From: Bacteroidota bacterium
GTDB lineage: Bacteria; Bacteroidota; Bacteroidia; Flavobacteriales; Flavobacteriaceae
Reading direction: 5' to 3'
Assembly: GCA_029561105.1 (NCBI GenBank)
Contig: JAKQJQ010000353.1
Location: forward strand, 1 to 34,675
Length of the DNA: 34,675 nucleotides
The notes below the pieces were generated by a model. It was not told the DNA's origin, did no database searches, and saw nothing but the letters and a program-made list of their open reading frames with translations. Positions within the stretch are counted from its first letter, which is position 1. Each line of letters starts with the position of its first letter. Shown here one piece after another: positions 7,667-16,088 of this stretch. Both the position numbers and the translations under genes were made by a program.

Positions 7667-7677
7667 CAGAAATTCTG
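7667..7677. promoter_or_regulatory. Palindrome copy 2, CAGAAATTCTG
   Basis: Same palindrome with A at the centre. It sits 115 bases upstream of the purH -7 box, where an upstream activator or a looping repressor could bind. The two copies could alternatively pair with each other in RNA (7572-7583 with 7666-7677). Confidence 0.4.
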
Positions 7678-7791
7678 CATCAAAAGTTAATCAATCCGCA
7701 TCGGATTGAACCATAACGGCTATTGCGCTTTGCCATAAAAAATCGCTTCAAAAATTAAAAATCCATTGCTGCTTTTTGCACAGAAATAAAC

Positions 7792-7799
7792 TACTTTTG
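7792..7799 (+). promoter_or_regulatory. -7 box for purH
   Basis: TACTTTTG matches TAnnTTTG exactly and ends 21 bases before the ATG at 7821. It lies downstream of an alternative in-frame ATG at 7776, so it supports 7821 as the start. Confidence 0.55.
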
Positions 7800-7820
7800 C
7801 AGCTTCAACACAACTACAAC

Positions 7821-9347
7821 ATGAACAACGCAAAAACCATTAAATCGGCCCTTATTTCGGTCTTTTCTAAAGACGGCCTCGAACCCATCGTTCGCAAATT
7901 ACACGAACAAAAAGTCACGCTCTATTCTACCGGTGGAACCGAAGATTTCATCAAAAATCTAGGTATTCCTGTAATCGCCGTAGAAGATGTCACTTCGTAC
8001 CCGTCTATCCTTGGCGGACGCGTCAAAACCTTACACCCAAAAATTTTTGGTGGCATCCTAAACCGCCAGGACCATGAAGGCGACGTCAAACAAATGCTGG
8101 AGTACGATATTCCGCAGATTGATTTGGTGGTTGTCGATTTGTATCCGTTTGAAAAAACCGTGGCTTCGGGCGCGTCGGAAGCTGATATTATCGAAAAAAT
8201 CGACATCGGCGGCATTTCTCTCATACGCGCTGCGGCGAAGAATTTTAGGGATACGGTCATTGTGGCTTCGGTTGACCAATATTCAAAATTGCTAGAGCTT
8301 ATCACCAACCAAAATGGCGTAACGACTTTAGACGACCGCAGATTTTTCGCAACAAAGGCATTCCACGTTTCTTCGCATTACGACACCGCGATTTTTAATT
8401 ACTTCAATACCGACGACACGTTTTACAAACAAAGCATCTCCAACGGACAGATTTTGCGTTATGGCGAAAACCCCCACCAGAAAGGGTTTTTCTTTGGCGA
8501 TTTCGATGCGATGTTTACCAAATTACACGGAAAAGAACTATCGTACAACAACCTTTTGGATGTGGACGCAGCCGTCAATCTGATTCTCGAGTTCAAGGAA
8601 AACGATCCGACTTTTGCCATACTGAAACACAATAACGCCTGCGGACTAGCGACAAAACCGACGATGAAGGAAGCGTATTTAACTGCTTTGGCTGGCGATC
8701 CGACTTCTGCTTTTGGCGGGGTTTTGATTGCAAATGGCAAAATCGATGAAGCCACCGCGACAGAAATCAACCAGTTGTTTTGTGAAGTGGTCATCGCTCC
8801 TGAATTTGATGCGAAAGCGATCGAAATCCTTTCCGAAAAGAAAAACCGCATCATTTTGGTGCAGCACGACATCGAATTGCCGCAGACGCAAGTGCGTACC
8901 GCGCTCAACGGATTGCTCGTGCAAGATAAAAACAACCTGACCGACAATAAATCGCAGTTAAAAACCGTTACCGTAACTGCTCCGACTGCCCAAGAAATAG
9001 ACGACCTGCTTTTTGCATCTAAAATCTGCAAGAACACCAAATCGAACACCATCGTTTTGGCTAAAAACCAGACCCTTATTGCTTCGGGAACCGGGCAAAC
9101 CTCGCGTGTGGATGCTTTAAATCAAGCCATTGAAAAAGCAAAAACCTTTGGATTTGATTTGCACGGTGCCGTGATGGCCAGCGATGCATTCTTCCCGTTT
9201 CCGGACTGTGTGGAGATTGCAAAAAACGCCGGAATCACAGCCGTAATTCAACCCGGAGGCTCGATAAAAGATCAGCTCAGTATTGATTATTGCAATGAAA
9301 ATAAAGTTGCGATGGTATTTACGGGCACCCGTCATTTTAAACATTAA
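7821..9347 (+). CDS. purH: Bifunctional AICAR formyltransferase/IMP cyclohydrolase
   Basis: This 508-residue enzyme carries out the last two steps of de novo IMP synthesis in the cytoplasm: formylation of AICAR with 10-formyl-tetrahydrofolate, then ring closure. The N-terminal MGS-like cyclohydrolase domain is seen in STGGTEDFIK, GGRVKTLHPKIFGGIL and IDIGGISLIRAAAKN. The formyltransferase domain shows RYGENPHQ, the catalytic KHNNACGLA segment, DPTSAFGG and the C-terminal ASDAFFPFPD and IQPGGSIKDQ. I start it at 7821 (MNNAKTIKSALISVF), which fits the family and the promoter; the ATG 45 bases upstream would lie ahead of the -7 box. It is followed after 59 bases by mreB, an order I remember from Flavobacterium genomes. 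Confidence 0.97.
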   Translation: MNNAKTIKSALISVFSKDGLEPIVRKLHEQKVTLYSTGGTEDFIKNLGIPVIAVEDVTSYPSILGGRVKTLHPKIFGGILNRQDHEGDVKQMLEYDIPQIDLVVVDLYPFEKTVASGASEADIIEKIDIGGISLIRAAAKNFRDTVIVASVDQYSKLLELITNQNGVTTLDDRRFFATKAFHVSSHYDTAIFNYFNTDDTFYKQSISNGQILRYGENPHQKGFFFGDFDAMFTKLHGKELSYNNLLDVDAAVNLILEFKENDPTFAILKHNNACGLATKPTMKEAYLTALAGDPTSAFGGVLIANGKIDEATATEINQLFCEVVIAPEFDAKAIEILSEKKNRIILVQHDIELPQTQVRTALNGLLVQDKNNLTDNKSQLKTVTVTAPTAQEIDDLLFASKICKNTKSNTIVLAKNQTLIASGTGQTSRVDALNQAIEKAKTFGFDLHGAVMASDAFFPFPDCVEIAKNAGITAVIQPGGSIKDQLSIDYCNENKVAMVFTGTRHFKH

Positions 9348-9353
9348 TTTGTT

Positions 9354-9361
9354 TAACTTTG
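9354..9361 (+). promoter_or_regulatory. -7 box for the mreB operon
   Basis: TAACTTTG matches TAnnTTTG exactly, 7 bases after the purH stop and 45 bases before the mreB ATG. It suggests mreBCD-mrdA-rodA has its own promoter besides any read-through from purH. Confidence 0.45.
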
Positions 9362-9406
9362 GTGCGTTAAAAATTAGATAACTATTTAAAACCCTGATAG
9401 AGACTT

Positions 9407-10435
9407 ATGGGATTTTTTGATTTCATGACCGAGGATATCGCCATCGACCTTGGTACCGCTAACACCCTGATTATCCACAACGACAAAGTGGTCATTGACA
9501 GCCCATCGATTGTAGCCCGCGACCGTGTTTCGGGAAAAATCATCGCCGTTGGAAAAGAAGCCAACATGATGCAGGGAAAAACCCATGAAAATATCAAGAC
9601 CATTCGTCCGCTAAAAGATGGGGTTATCGCCGATTTTGATGCGTCTGAGAAAATGATTTCGATGTTCATCAAATCGATTCCCGCACTAAAAAAGAGAATG
9701 TTCACACCGGCGCTACGGATGGTCGTTTGTATTCCATCGGGCATTACCGAAGTGGAGATGCGTGCGGTTAAGGAAAGTTGCGAACGCGTAAATGGAAAAG
9801 AAGTTTATTTGATTCACGAGCCGATGGCTGCGGCAATCGGTATTGGTATTGACATCATGCAGCCCAAAGGAAACATGATTGTGGATATCGGTGGTGGAAC
9901 GACAGAAATCGCGGTGATTGCACTTGGCGGAATCGTCTGCGACAAATCGGTAAAGATTGCGGGGGACGTTTTCACGAATGACATCGTCTATTACATGAGA
10001 ACCCAGCACAACCTTTTTGTTGGGGAAAGCACAGCAGAAAAAATCAAGATTACGATTGGTGCGGCTTTAGAAGAGCTCGAAACCCCACCAGATGAAATGT
10101 CGGTTCAGGGTCGTGACCTCTTGACCGGAAAACCAAAACAGGTGGATGTTTCTTACCGTGAAATCGCCAAAGCACTAGACAAATCGATTCAGCGCATCGA
10201 GGATGCGGTCATGGAAACCCTATCGCAAACCCCGCCAGAACTCGCTGCCGATATTTACAACACTGGTATTTATTTGGCTGGTGGTGGCTCCATGTTGCGC
10301 GGTTTGGACAAGCGTATTTCACAGAAGACAGACCTTCCGGTTTACATAGCCGAAGATCCGCTCAGGGCCGTTGTTCGCGGTACGGGAATGGCGCTCAAAA
10401 ACATTCCTAAGTTCAGAAGCATCTTAATAAAGTAG
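9407..10435 (+). CDS. mreB: Rod-shape actin MreB
   Basis: This 342-residue protein is full length for MreB, the bacterial actin that forms membrane-bound filaments guiding lateral wall synthesis by the elongasome. Nucleotide-binding motifs are clear: DLGTANTLI near the N-terminus (phosphate 1), DIGGGTTEIAVIALGG (phosphate 2), the HEPMAAAIG segment and the adenosine-binding LAGGGSMLRGLD near the C-terminus. It leads a cluster with mreC, mreD, mrdA and rodA on the same strand. The 102-base gap before mreC shows no terminator. Nothing unusual was seen. Confidence 0.97.
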   Translation: MGFFDFMTEDIAIDLGTANTLIIHNDKVVIDSPSIVARDRVSGKIIAVGKEANMMQGKTHENIKTIRPLKDGVIADFDASEKMISMFIKSIPALKKRMFTPALRMVVCIPSGITEVEMRAVKESCERVNGKEVYLIHEPMAAAIGIGIDIMQPKGNMIVDIGGGTTEIAVIALGGIVCDKSVKIAGDVFTNDIVYYMRTQHNLFVGESTAEKIKITIGAALEELETPPDEMSVQGRDLLTGKPKQVDVSYREIAKALDKSIQRIEDAVMETLSQTPPELAADIYNTGIYLAGGGSMLRGLDKRISQKTDLPVYIAEDPLRAVVRGTGMALKNIPKFRSILIK

Positions 10436-10537
10436 GGGATAACTATTTTAAAACTGCGAATTGGCGACCGACCGGATTTCATACATTACGACTGAAATGG
10501 GTTCCTGAATACTGAACATCGAATACCGAAGAGAAAA

Positions 10538-11356
10538 ATGCAGCAAATATTTAATTTCATCTTTAAAAACAGCTACCGATTGCTGTTTTTGCTGCTTTTG
10601 ATTGTATCGTTAACCCTCACCATCCAATCCCATTCTTACCACAGAAGCAAAGTCATCAGTTCGGCGAATTTTTTGAGCGGCGGCGTGTATGAACGCATCA
10701 ACAATATCAACGAATACCTGAGCCTCAAAGGCCAAAACGATGAATTGGCTGCCGAAAATGCACGCCTCAAATCATTGCTGTACAACCAAAAAGACACCAC
10801 CAAAATTCCAGTCGACAGCATCAAGGGCGTGGATAAAATCAACCTCATCCCTTCAAAAGTCATCCACAACTCTTACAACGTTTACGAAAATTACCTGACC
10901 ATCAACAGTGGTTCGGCGGCGGGCGTGAAAGCCGACATGGGTGTGGTGAACAGCGCCGGAATTGTTGGAATCATAGACAAAACCTCTAAAAATTACGCGA
11001 CGGTTTTGAGTATCCTCAACGTCAAGTCGCAAATCAATGCCAAGATCAAGAAGTCAAACCATTTTGGTTCACTGATTTGGGACGGCAAAAGTACCGGTTT
11101 TGTACAGCTTATTGACGTACCGCGATTGGCATCGGTTCGCAAAGGCGACACCATTGTAACCGGTGGGCAGTCGGTGATTTTCCCACCCAATATCGGGATC
11201 GGAACCATCAACAATGTGTACGTTGACAACAAGACCAATTATTACACACTCAATATCAAGTTGTTCAACGACATGACCAACCTGGGACACGTATATGTGA
11301 TTAAGAGCAAGGATCGCGAAGAGTTGATAAAACTGGAAAAGAAAGACCATGAATAG
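10538..11356 (+). CDS. mreC: Rod-shape-determining protein MreC
   Basis: This 272-residue bitopic membrane protein has a short cytoplasmic N-terminus, a membrane helix at about residues 13-30, a coiled-coil stretch near 55-80 (SLKGQNDELAAENARLKSLL) and a beta-rich periplasmic domain with typical MreC sequence such as NYLTINSGSAAGVKADMGVV, GIVGIIDKTSKNYATVLSIL and KGDTIVTGG. MreC scaffolds PBP2 and RodA activity in the elongasome. Its stop overlaps the mreD start by 8 bases, implying translational coupling. The only notable point is the 102-base gap upstream. Confidence 0.95.
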   Translation: MQQIFNFIFKNSYRLLFLLLLIVSLTLTIQSHSYHRSKVISSANFLSGGVYERINNINEYLSLKGQNDELAAENARLKSLLYNQKDTTKIPVDSIKGVDKINLIPSKVIHNSYNVYENYLTINSGSAAGVKADMGVVNSAGIVGIIDKTSKNYATVLSILNVKSQINAKIKKSNHFGSLIWDGKSTGFVQLIDVPRLASVRKGDTIVTGGQSVIFPPNIGIGTINNVYVDNKTNYYTLNIKLFNDMTNLGHVYVIKSKDREELIKLEKKDHE

Positions 11357-11855
11357 CGCTTTGCTCGTTAATATTGCCCGTTTCATTTTGCTGCTTGCGG
11401 CACAGATTCTTATTTTTAACAATATGCGGTTTTTGGGGTACATCAACCCATATCCGTACATGCTGTTCATTATTTTGTATCCGGTGAATGGCAACAAATA
11501 CGGTTTGCTCGGCGCAAGTTTCTTATTGGGGATCATCCTTGACATGTTCTGCAATTCGGGCGGCGTGCATGCTGCGGCGTGCATCTTGCTGGCGTTCTAC
11601 AGGCCTTATATCTTTAAGTTTTCGTTTGGGCTCAGTTATGAATACCAGACCGTGAGGCTCAATGACGTGCTCACGCCCGAGCGTTTCTCGTTCATTTTGA
11701 TTGCCGTAGTCCTTCATCATTTTGTGTTGTTCCTGCTGGAGATTTTCAAGTTTACTTTCATCCTTGAGATCCTGCTCAAGACGGTGGCGAGCAGTATCTT
11801 TACCATACTGTTGTGCATCCTGATCATCTACATCATTAAGCCTGGCAGACGATGA
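11349..11855 (+). CDS. mreD: Rod-shape-determining protein MreD
   Basis: This 168-residue, very hydrophobic protein with about five predicted membrane helices is assigned mainly from its position between mreC and mrdA and from its size. MreD is a poorly conserved inner-membrane elongasome subunit. Segments such as LYPVNGNKYGLLGASFLLG and GGVHAAACILLAFYRP fit the family. It overlaps mreC by 8 bases and mrdA by 4 bases (ATGA), so the three are surely translated from one message. Confidence 0.9.
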   Translation: MNSALLVNIARFILLLAAQILIFNNMRFLGYINPYPYMLFIILYPVNGNKYGLLGASFLLGIILDMFCNSGGVHAAACILLAFYRPYIFKFSFGLSYEYQTVRLNDVLTPERFSFILIAVVLHHFVLFLLEIFKFTFILEILLKTVASSIFTILLCILIIYIIKPGRR

Positions 11856-13759
11856 GAAAAGTATTGTTACCCACCATCATCATTATCGCGACGATTTTGC
11901 TCATACTGAGGCTTTTCTATCTGCAAATCATAGACGACACCTTCAAACTCAAGTCTGATAACAACGCGATCAAAATCCAATACGACTATCCTGAACGCGG
12001 TTACATTTATGACCGTCATGGCAAATTGCTTGTGGCCAACCAACCGTCGTACGATATCATGGTGATTCCCAGGGAAATGAAAAATATCGATACGCTCGAA
12101 TTCTGCCAATTGCTCAACATCCGCAAAGACGACTTCATCAAGATCATCGCCAAAGCCAAGGTATACAGCCCGCGTTTGCCCTCTGTTTTCTTGCCGCAGC
12201 TCAACAAAATGGAGTATGCCGCATTTCAGGAAAAGATCAGGAAATTTCCCGGTTTCTATATCCAGAAACGTTCGCTTCGGGATTACCAGGTAAAATTCGG
12301 CGCGAATATCTTTGGCTTCATCACTCAGGCAAGTGAAAAAACCATAGAGAAAAACCCGTATTACAACAGCGGCGATTTGCTGGGAAAACAAGGCGTTGAA
12401 GAAAGTTATGAAAATATCCTACGCGGGATAAAAGGCGTCAAATACATCCAGAAAGATAAATTCAACCGTGAAATCGGTTCGTACAAAGATGGCGAGTTTG
12501 ATACGATCGCCAAACAGGGCGAAGACATCCACCTCACCATCGATGCCGAATTACAGCAATATGGCGAAGAGCTCATGATCCACAAACGCGGCGGAATCGT
12601 GGCCATCGAGCCCAAAACCGGAGAAATACTCGCATTGGTCACCGCGCCCTCTTACGACCCGGCCATTTTGGTAGGAAGGCAGCGTTCTAAAAATTACACG
12701 ATGCTTTACAACGACTCGATTGCAAAGCCTTTGTACGATCGTGGCTTATTGGCCGAATATCCGCCAGGCTCGCCATTTAAAATCCTCACCGGACTGATTG
12801 GTCTGCAGGAAGGCGTGATCGACGAGAACACCACAGTTTTTTGCCGCCACGGATTTAGTTACGCCCGCGGCCGATTCATGCGTTGCCACTGTCACGGTGG
12901 GGCGCTGCAGTTACACCGCGGAATCTATGAGTCCTGCAACGCTTACTTTGGCACGACTTACATGCGTACCATCGATAAATTCGCAAGACCTGCCGATGGT
13001 GTCGATGTGTGGAGCAGGCACCTTAAAAGTTTCGGGCTCGGTGAATTCATGGGTTATGACTTGCCCACAGGACGACGCGGAAAGGCACCGACTTCTAAAA
13101 CCTACAAACGCATTTACCCAAATGGCGGCTGGCGCAGCACGGCTATCGTATCCAATGCTATTGGCCAAGGCGAGGTGCTGATGACGCCAATACAATTGGC
13201 CAATATGATGGCGGCGGTGGCCAATCACGGCTTTTATTATACGCCTCATATCATCAAGCGCATTGAGGGCGAACAAATCGATAAAAAATTCAAAACCAAA
13301 CATGTAACAACGGTCAACCGCAAATATTTCCAACCGGTTATCGATGGCCTTTTTGACGTGTACAACATGGGAACCGCACATGCACTTCAGGTAGAAGGTA
13401 TTGAAATCTGCGGAAAGACAGGAACTGCCGAGAATTACGCCAAAATCAATGGCAAACGCGTAAAACTTCAGGACCACTCGATTTTCGTTGCTTTTGCTCC
13501 GAGACACAACCCAAAGATTGCCATTGCGGTGCTCGTAGAAAACGGCTATTGGGGTGCGCGCTGGGCCGGTCCTATTACGTCGCTCATGATCGAGAAATAC
13601 CTGCGCAAGAAAATTACCCGTACCGATTTGGAGAAACGCATGCTTGAGGGCAGCCTCGAGGCCGAATACGCCAAATACACAGGCAAGAAAGAAACCGACA
13701 GCCTTTTGTTGGTGAAGCCCATTGCGCCCAAGACCGAAGACGGCGAAACAGAAAACTAA
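11852..13759 (+). CDS. mrdA: Penicillin-binding protein 2, elongation transpeptidase
   Basis: This 635-residue class B PBP cross-links peptidoglycan during cell elongation. A membrane helix (about residues 4-22) is followed by the pedestal/dimerisation domain with the conserved PERGYIYDRHGKLL motif (47-60), then the transpeptidase domain with all three active-site motifs: SPFK with Ser307, SCN starting at Ser361 and KTG starting at Lys522. The C-terminal tail after about residue 600 is charged and low in conservation. It overlaps mreD by 4 bases and precedes rodA by 6 bases, the glycosyltransferase it works with. No missing key residue was seen. Confidence 0.96.
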   Translation: MRKVLLPTIIIIATILLILRLFYLQIIDDTFKLKSDNNAIKIQYDYPERGYIYDRHGKLLVANQPSYDIMVIPREMKNIDTLEFCQLLNIRKDDFIKIIAKAKVYSPRLPSVFLPQLNKMEYAAFQEKIRKFPGFYIQKRSLRDYQVKFGANIFGFITQASEKTIEKNPYYNSGDLLGKQGVEESYENILRGIKGVKYIQKDKFNREIGSYKDGEFDTIAKQGEDIHLTIDAELQQYGEELMIHKRGGIVAIEPKTGEILALVTAPSYDPAILVGRQRSKNYTMLYNDSIAKPLYDRGLLAEYPPGSPFKILTGLIGLQEGVIDENTTVFCRHGFSYARGRFMRCHCHGGALQLHRGIYESCNAYFGTTYMRTIDKFARPADGVDVWSRHLKSFGLGEFMGYDLPTGRRGKAPTSKTYKRIYPNGGWRSTAIVSNAIGQGEVLMTPIQLANMMAAVANHGFYYTPHIIKRIEGEQIDKKFKTKHVTTVNRKYFQPVIDGLFDVYNMGTAHALQVEGIEICGKTGTAENYAKINGKRVKLQDHSIFVAFAPRHNPKIAIAVLVENGYWGARWAGPITSLMIEKYLRKKITRTDLEKRMLEGSLEAEYAKYTGKKETDSLLLVKPIAPKTEDGETEN

Positions 13760-13765
13760 CGCGCC

Positions 13766-15025
13766 ATGAAAAACCAAAGTGTAACGAACAACCTGGACTG
13801 GATCAGCGTCTTTATCTACATCACACTCGTGGTGATGGGTTGGCTCAACATTTATTCGTCTTCGCTTTCATTGTCGGCCGATAACAGCAACATCTTAGAC
13901 CTGTCGCAGTTCTACGGCAAGCAATTGCTCAGCATCGGGCTTACGGTTCCATTGATATTCATTGTCTTGGCAGCCGACGGGAAGTTTTACGAAAAATTTG
14001 CGAGTATCATTTTCGTCATCGCACTGCTGTCGCTCGCCGGGCTTTTCGTATTTGGGAAAACCGTAAAGGGACAGGCCAACTGGTATTCGTTTGGGTCATT
14101 TGGTTTGCAGCCGTCCGAATTCGCCAAAGCAGCCACTGCCCTTGCCCTGGCCAAATACCTCAGCGATGTACAGGTCAACCTCAAAGACCTCAACCGCCAG
14201 ATTCAGGCGCTAGGCATCATATTTTTACCCATCTTGTTGATTGCGCCCCACGACCCCGGAAGCGCCTTGATTTACACCATGTTCTTTTTGGTGCTTTACC
14301 GCGAGGGATTACCGGCCTGGTACCTCTGGACAGGTTTCATCGCCATTGTCCTGTTTGTATTGTCTCTGGTTTTTGAACCCTGGGCTGTGGCATTGATGGC
14401 ATTGGTGGGCATTGTCCTGGTACATCTAAAGAGCCGTATCGCCGACAGGAATTTAGTGGCCAGCGCCATTGTATTCGTACTGATTTCGGGATTTGTTTTT
14501 TCTGTCGATTATGTGTTCGACAACGTATTCAAGCAACACCACCGCGACCGTTTCAACATCTTGCTGGGAAAACAGGTCGATATGAAAGGCATTGGATACA
14601 ACACCAACCAGTCCGAAATAGCAATCGGTTCGGGCGGATGGTTTGGCAAAGGGTTCCTCGAAGGCACGCAGACCAAAGGCGGATTTGTTCCCGAGCAACA
14701 CACCGACTACATCTTTACCACCGTGGGCGAAGAATGGGGTTTCTTTGGATGCCTCGTCGTGATTGCCTTATTCATTGGGCTGATCTTTAGGGTGATTTAC
14801 CTCGCCGAGCGACAGAAGACCAAATTCAGCCGCGTGTATGGTTATTGTGTGGCCGCGGTGCTGTTCATCCACTTCTTTGTAAACATTGCCATGGTGGCCG
14901 GAATTTTCCCTACCATTGGCGTTCCGTTGCCTTTCTTTTCGTATGGCGGTTCGGGGCTTTGGGGCTTCACGATTCTGTTGTTTATCTTCCTAAAGATGGA
15001 TGCCAATAAAGTCAATGAGTGGTAG
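13766..15025 (+). CDS. rodA: Peptidoglycan glycosyltransferase RodA (SEDS family)
   Basis: This 419-residue polytopic membrane protein polymerises lipid II into glycan strands with PBP2. SEDS hallmarks are present: FGLQPSEFAKAATALALAKY, the PHDPGSALIYT segment carrying the conserved aspartate, HHRDRFNILLGKQVD in the large extracytoplasmic loop, SEIAIGSGGWFGKGFLEGTQ, PEQHTDYIFTTVGEEWGF and the C-terminal GVPLPFFSYGGSG. About ten membrane helices are expected. Its TAG stop directly abuts the stop codon of the convergent nuclease gene with no base between them, so both transcripts must end inside the neighbouring gene or overlap. Confidence 0.96.
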   Translation: MKNQSVTNNLDWISVFIYITLVVMGWLNIYSSSLSLSADNSNILDLSQFYGKQLLSIGLTVPLIFIVLAADGKFYEKFASIIFVIALLSLAGLFVFGKTVKGQANWYSFGSFGLQPSEFAKAATALALAKYLSDVQVNLKDLNRQIQALGIIFLPILLIAPHDPGSALIYTMFFLVLYREGLPAWYLWTGFIAIVLFVLSLVFEPWAVALMALVGIVLVHLKSRIADRNLVASAIVFVLISGFVFSVDYVFDNVFKQHHRDRFNILLGKQVDMKGIGYNTNQSEIAIGSGGWFGKGFLEGTQTKGGFVPEQHTDYIFTTVGEEWGFFGCLVVIALFIGLIFRVIYLAERQKTKFSRVYGYCVAAVLFIHFFVNIAMVAGIFPTIGVPLPFFSYGGSGLWGFTILLFIFLKMDANKVNEW

Positions 15026-15799
15026 TTAGAAACTCCAGTCTTTGTAATCGGCCCTTTTTTCCAACGCGTTTTCTGTAGCATCATCTAACTTGGGGAAGAA
15101 ATCGATGCCGGTTCTTTTTTCTAACGCATCCACAGACACCACAAACGCATACAAAGGCTGCTTGCTGTCGCGGTGCGGCACCAGAAACGCAATCACCTTA
15201 TAGTTGCCCGGTTTGCCCCGCAATAGGATTTTGTAGAAATAGTCGGGTACGGCAACTTTTTCTTTGCCAATCGTTTTGAGATTGCCCGACAGTATGCCTC
15301 CGGTGACCACGTACAACCCATTGTGTTTACTGGCCCAATACCGTGACTTCTCCTCGAGCCTATTCCAGATGCCGTCGTTAAAATCATGTTTTTGCGGGCT
15401 GATGTTGGAAGTATAAAAGGTTTCGTCAAAAGCGCCTTTTGAGAATTTCATATCGGCTGCGGCACACAGATGTCCTTTGTCGTAACCCGAATTTTTATAG
15501 TTCTTATAGTCGGCAGAATGCGTACTTACCTTGGGATCGGCAATAAAGTACGGTCGTTTGAAATTGGCATTGCCCTGGTTGGGTTTGAGCCAATAGGCCA
15601 CCCATTCTGCTTGTTCGTAGCGCTCGGCGTAAGATAACGTATAATAATTGTGTTTGATGATTTGCCGTGTGGTTGACGACGGAAGCAAGTCTGGCGGTTG
15701 TGGATTGGGTGCTGTTTCCCTTTGTGAAACCTGCGCCATAGAAAACAAACCCATCACCACGGCAACCCCGACTATTAAAATAAGTTTATTTGCTCGCAC
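15026..15799 (-). CDS. Exported DNA/RNA non-specific endonuclease
   Basis: This 257-residue protein of the Serratia-nuclease/EndoG (beta-beta-alpha-metal) family cuts DNA and RNA without sequence preference. It opens with a signal sequence (about 1-22), so it should be periplasmic or secreted. The active-site motif is DKGH (107-110, His110 as general base) instead of the common DRGH. The metal-binding helix is recognisable in NDGIWNRLEE (141-150), preceded by SNISPQKHDF. The start at 15799 is GTG; no ATG gives a sensible signal peptide. The gene ends flush against rodA. A scavenging or DNA-degrading role outside the cytoplasm is inferred; no immunity gene is adjacent. Confidence 0.9.
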   Translation of the reverse strand: MRANKLILIVGVAVVMGLFSMAQVSQRETAPNPQPPDLLPSSTTRQIIKHNYYTLSYAERYEQAEWVAYWLKPNQGNANFKRPYFIADPKVSTHSADYKNYKNSGYDKGHLCAAADMKFSKGAFDETFYTSNISPQKHDFNDGIWNRLEEKSRYWASKHNGLYVVTGGILSGNLKTIGKEKVAVPDYFYKILLRGKPGNYKVIAFLVPHRDSKQPLYAFVVSVDALEKRTGIDFFPKLDDATENALEKRADYKDWSF

Positions 15800-16088
15800 G
15801 CTATTACTGAATTTCTTTATGCGAAGATAATCTTTTCTTGGAACGATGGGACAAATGCCATTTGCCGAAGAGCAATAAAGGGAAAAACCGTTTGATGATT
15901 GAAAAAGAAAGCAAATGATACGATGTTATTACCGCCGTTAATGCAAAATACTTGCTAACAATAATTTTAATGCTGTGTTTGCTTTTATTTCCTATATTTA
16001 CCCAAGCTGTAATCCACAGCCAAAAATACCACACCCTTTTATCGCAAACCCACTGCGGCTTTATGGCCGTAGCTCAAATCTTTTGTTT
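15800..16088. other. Divergent gap between the nuclease and RCC1-like genes
   Basis: No convincing gene was seen in these 289 bases. TATATTTA (15993-16000) is one base off the -7 consensus and could serve the RCC1-like gene. A short palindromic stretch (CGGC/GCCG) occurs near 16052-16066. Confidence 0.4.

Larger units (their letters stand above)
7451..7820. other. Long non-coding gap upstream of purH
   Basis: No credible gene is present in these 370 bases. The gap holds a weak hairpin after the regulator gene (AAGGGC 7474-7479 with GCCCTT 7499-7504), a small stem CAACCA/TGGTTG (7520-7525 with 7532-7537), two copies of the palindrome CAGAA-W-TTCTG, and a perfect -7 box near purH. No riboswitch fold could be recognised with confidence. 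Confidence 0.6.

Noticed and set aside
8459..9052. Open frame of 197 codons on the minus strand opposite purH
   Set aside because: purH is unambiguous on the plus strand, and the antisense product has no recognisable domain.
12911..13777. Open frame of 288 codons on the minus strand opposite mrdA
   Set aside because: It lies entirely inside a well-supported PBP2 gene, has no recognisable protein family, and fits codon-bias mirroring of a real gene.
15804..16034. Possible small membrane protein of 76 residues on the minus strand upstream of the nuclease gene
   Set aside because: It has no recognisable motif and occupies the divergent promoter region of two genes; it looks like chance coding in A/T-rich DNA.
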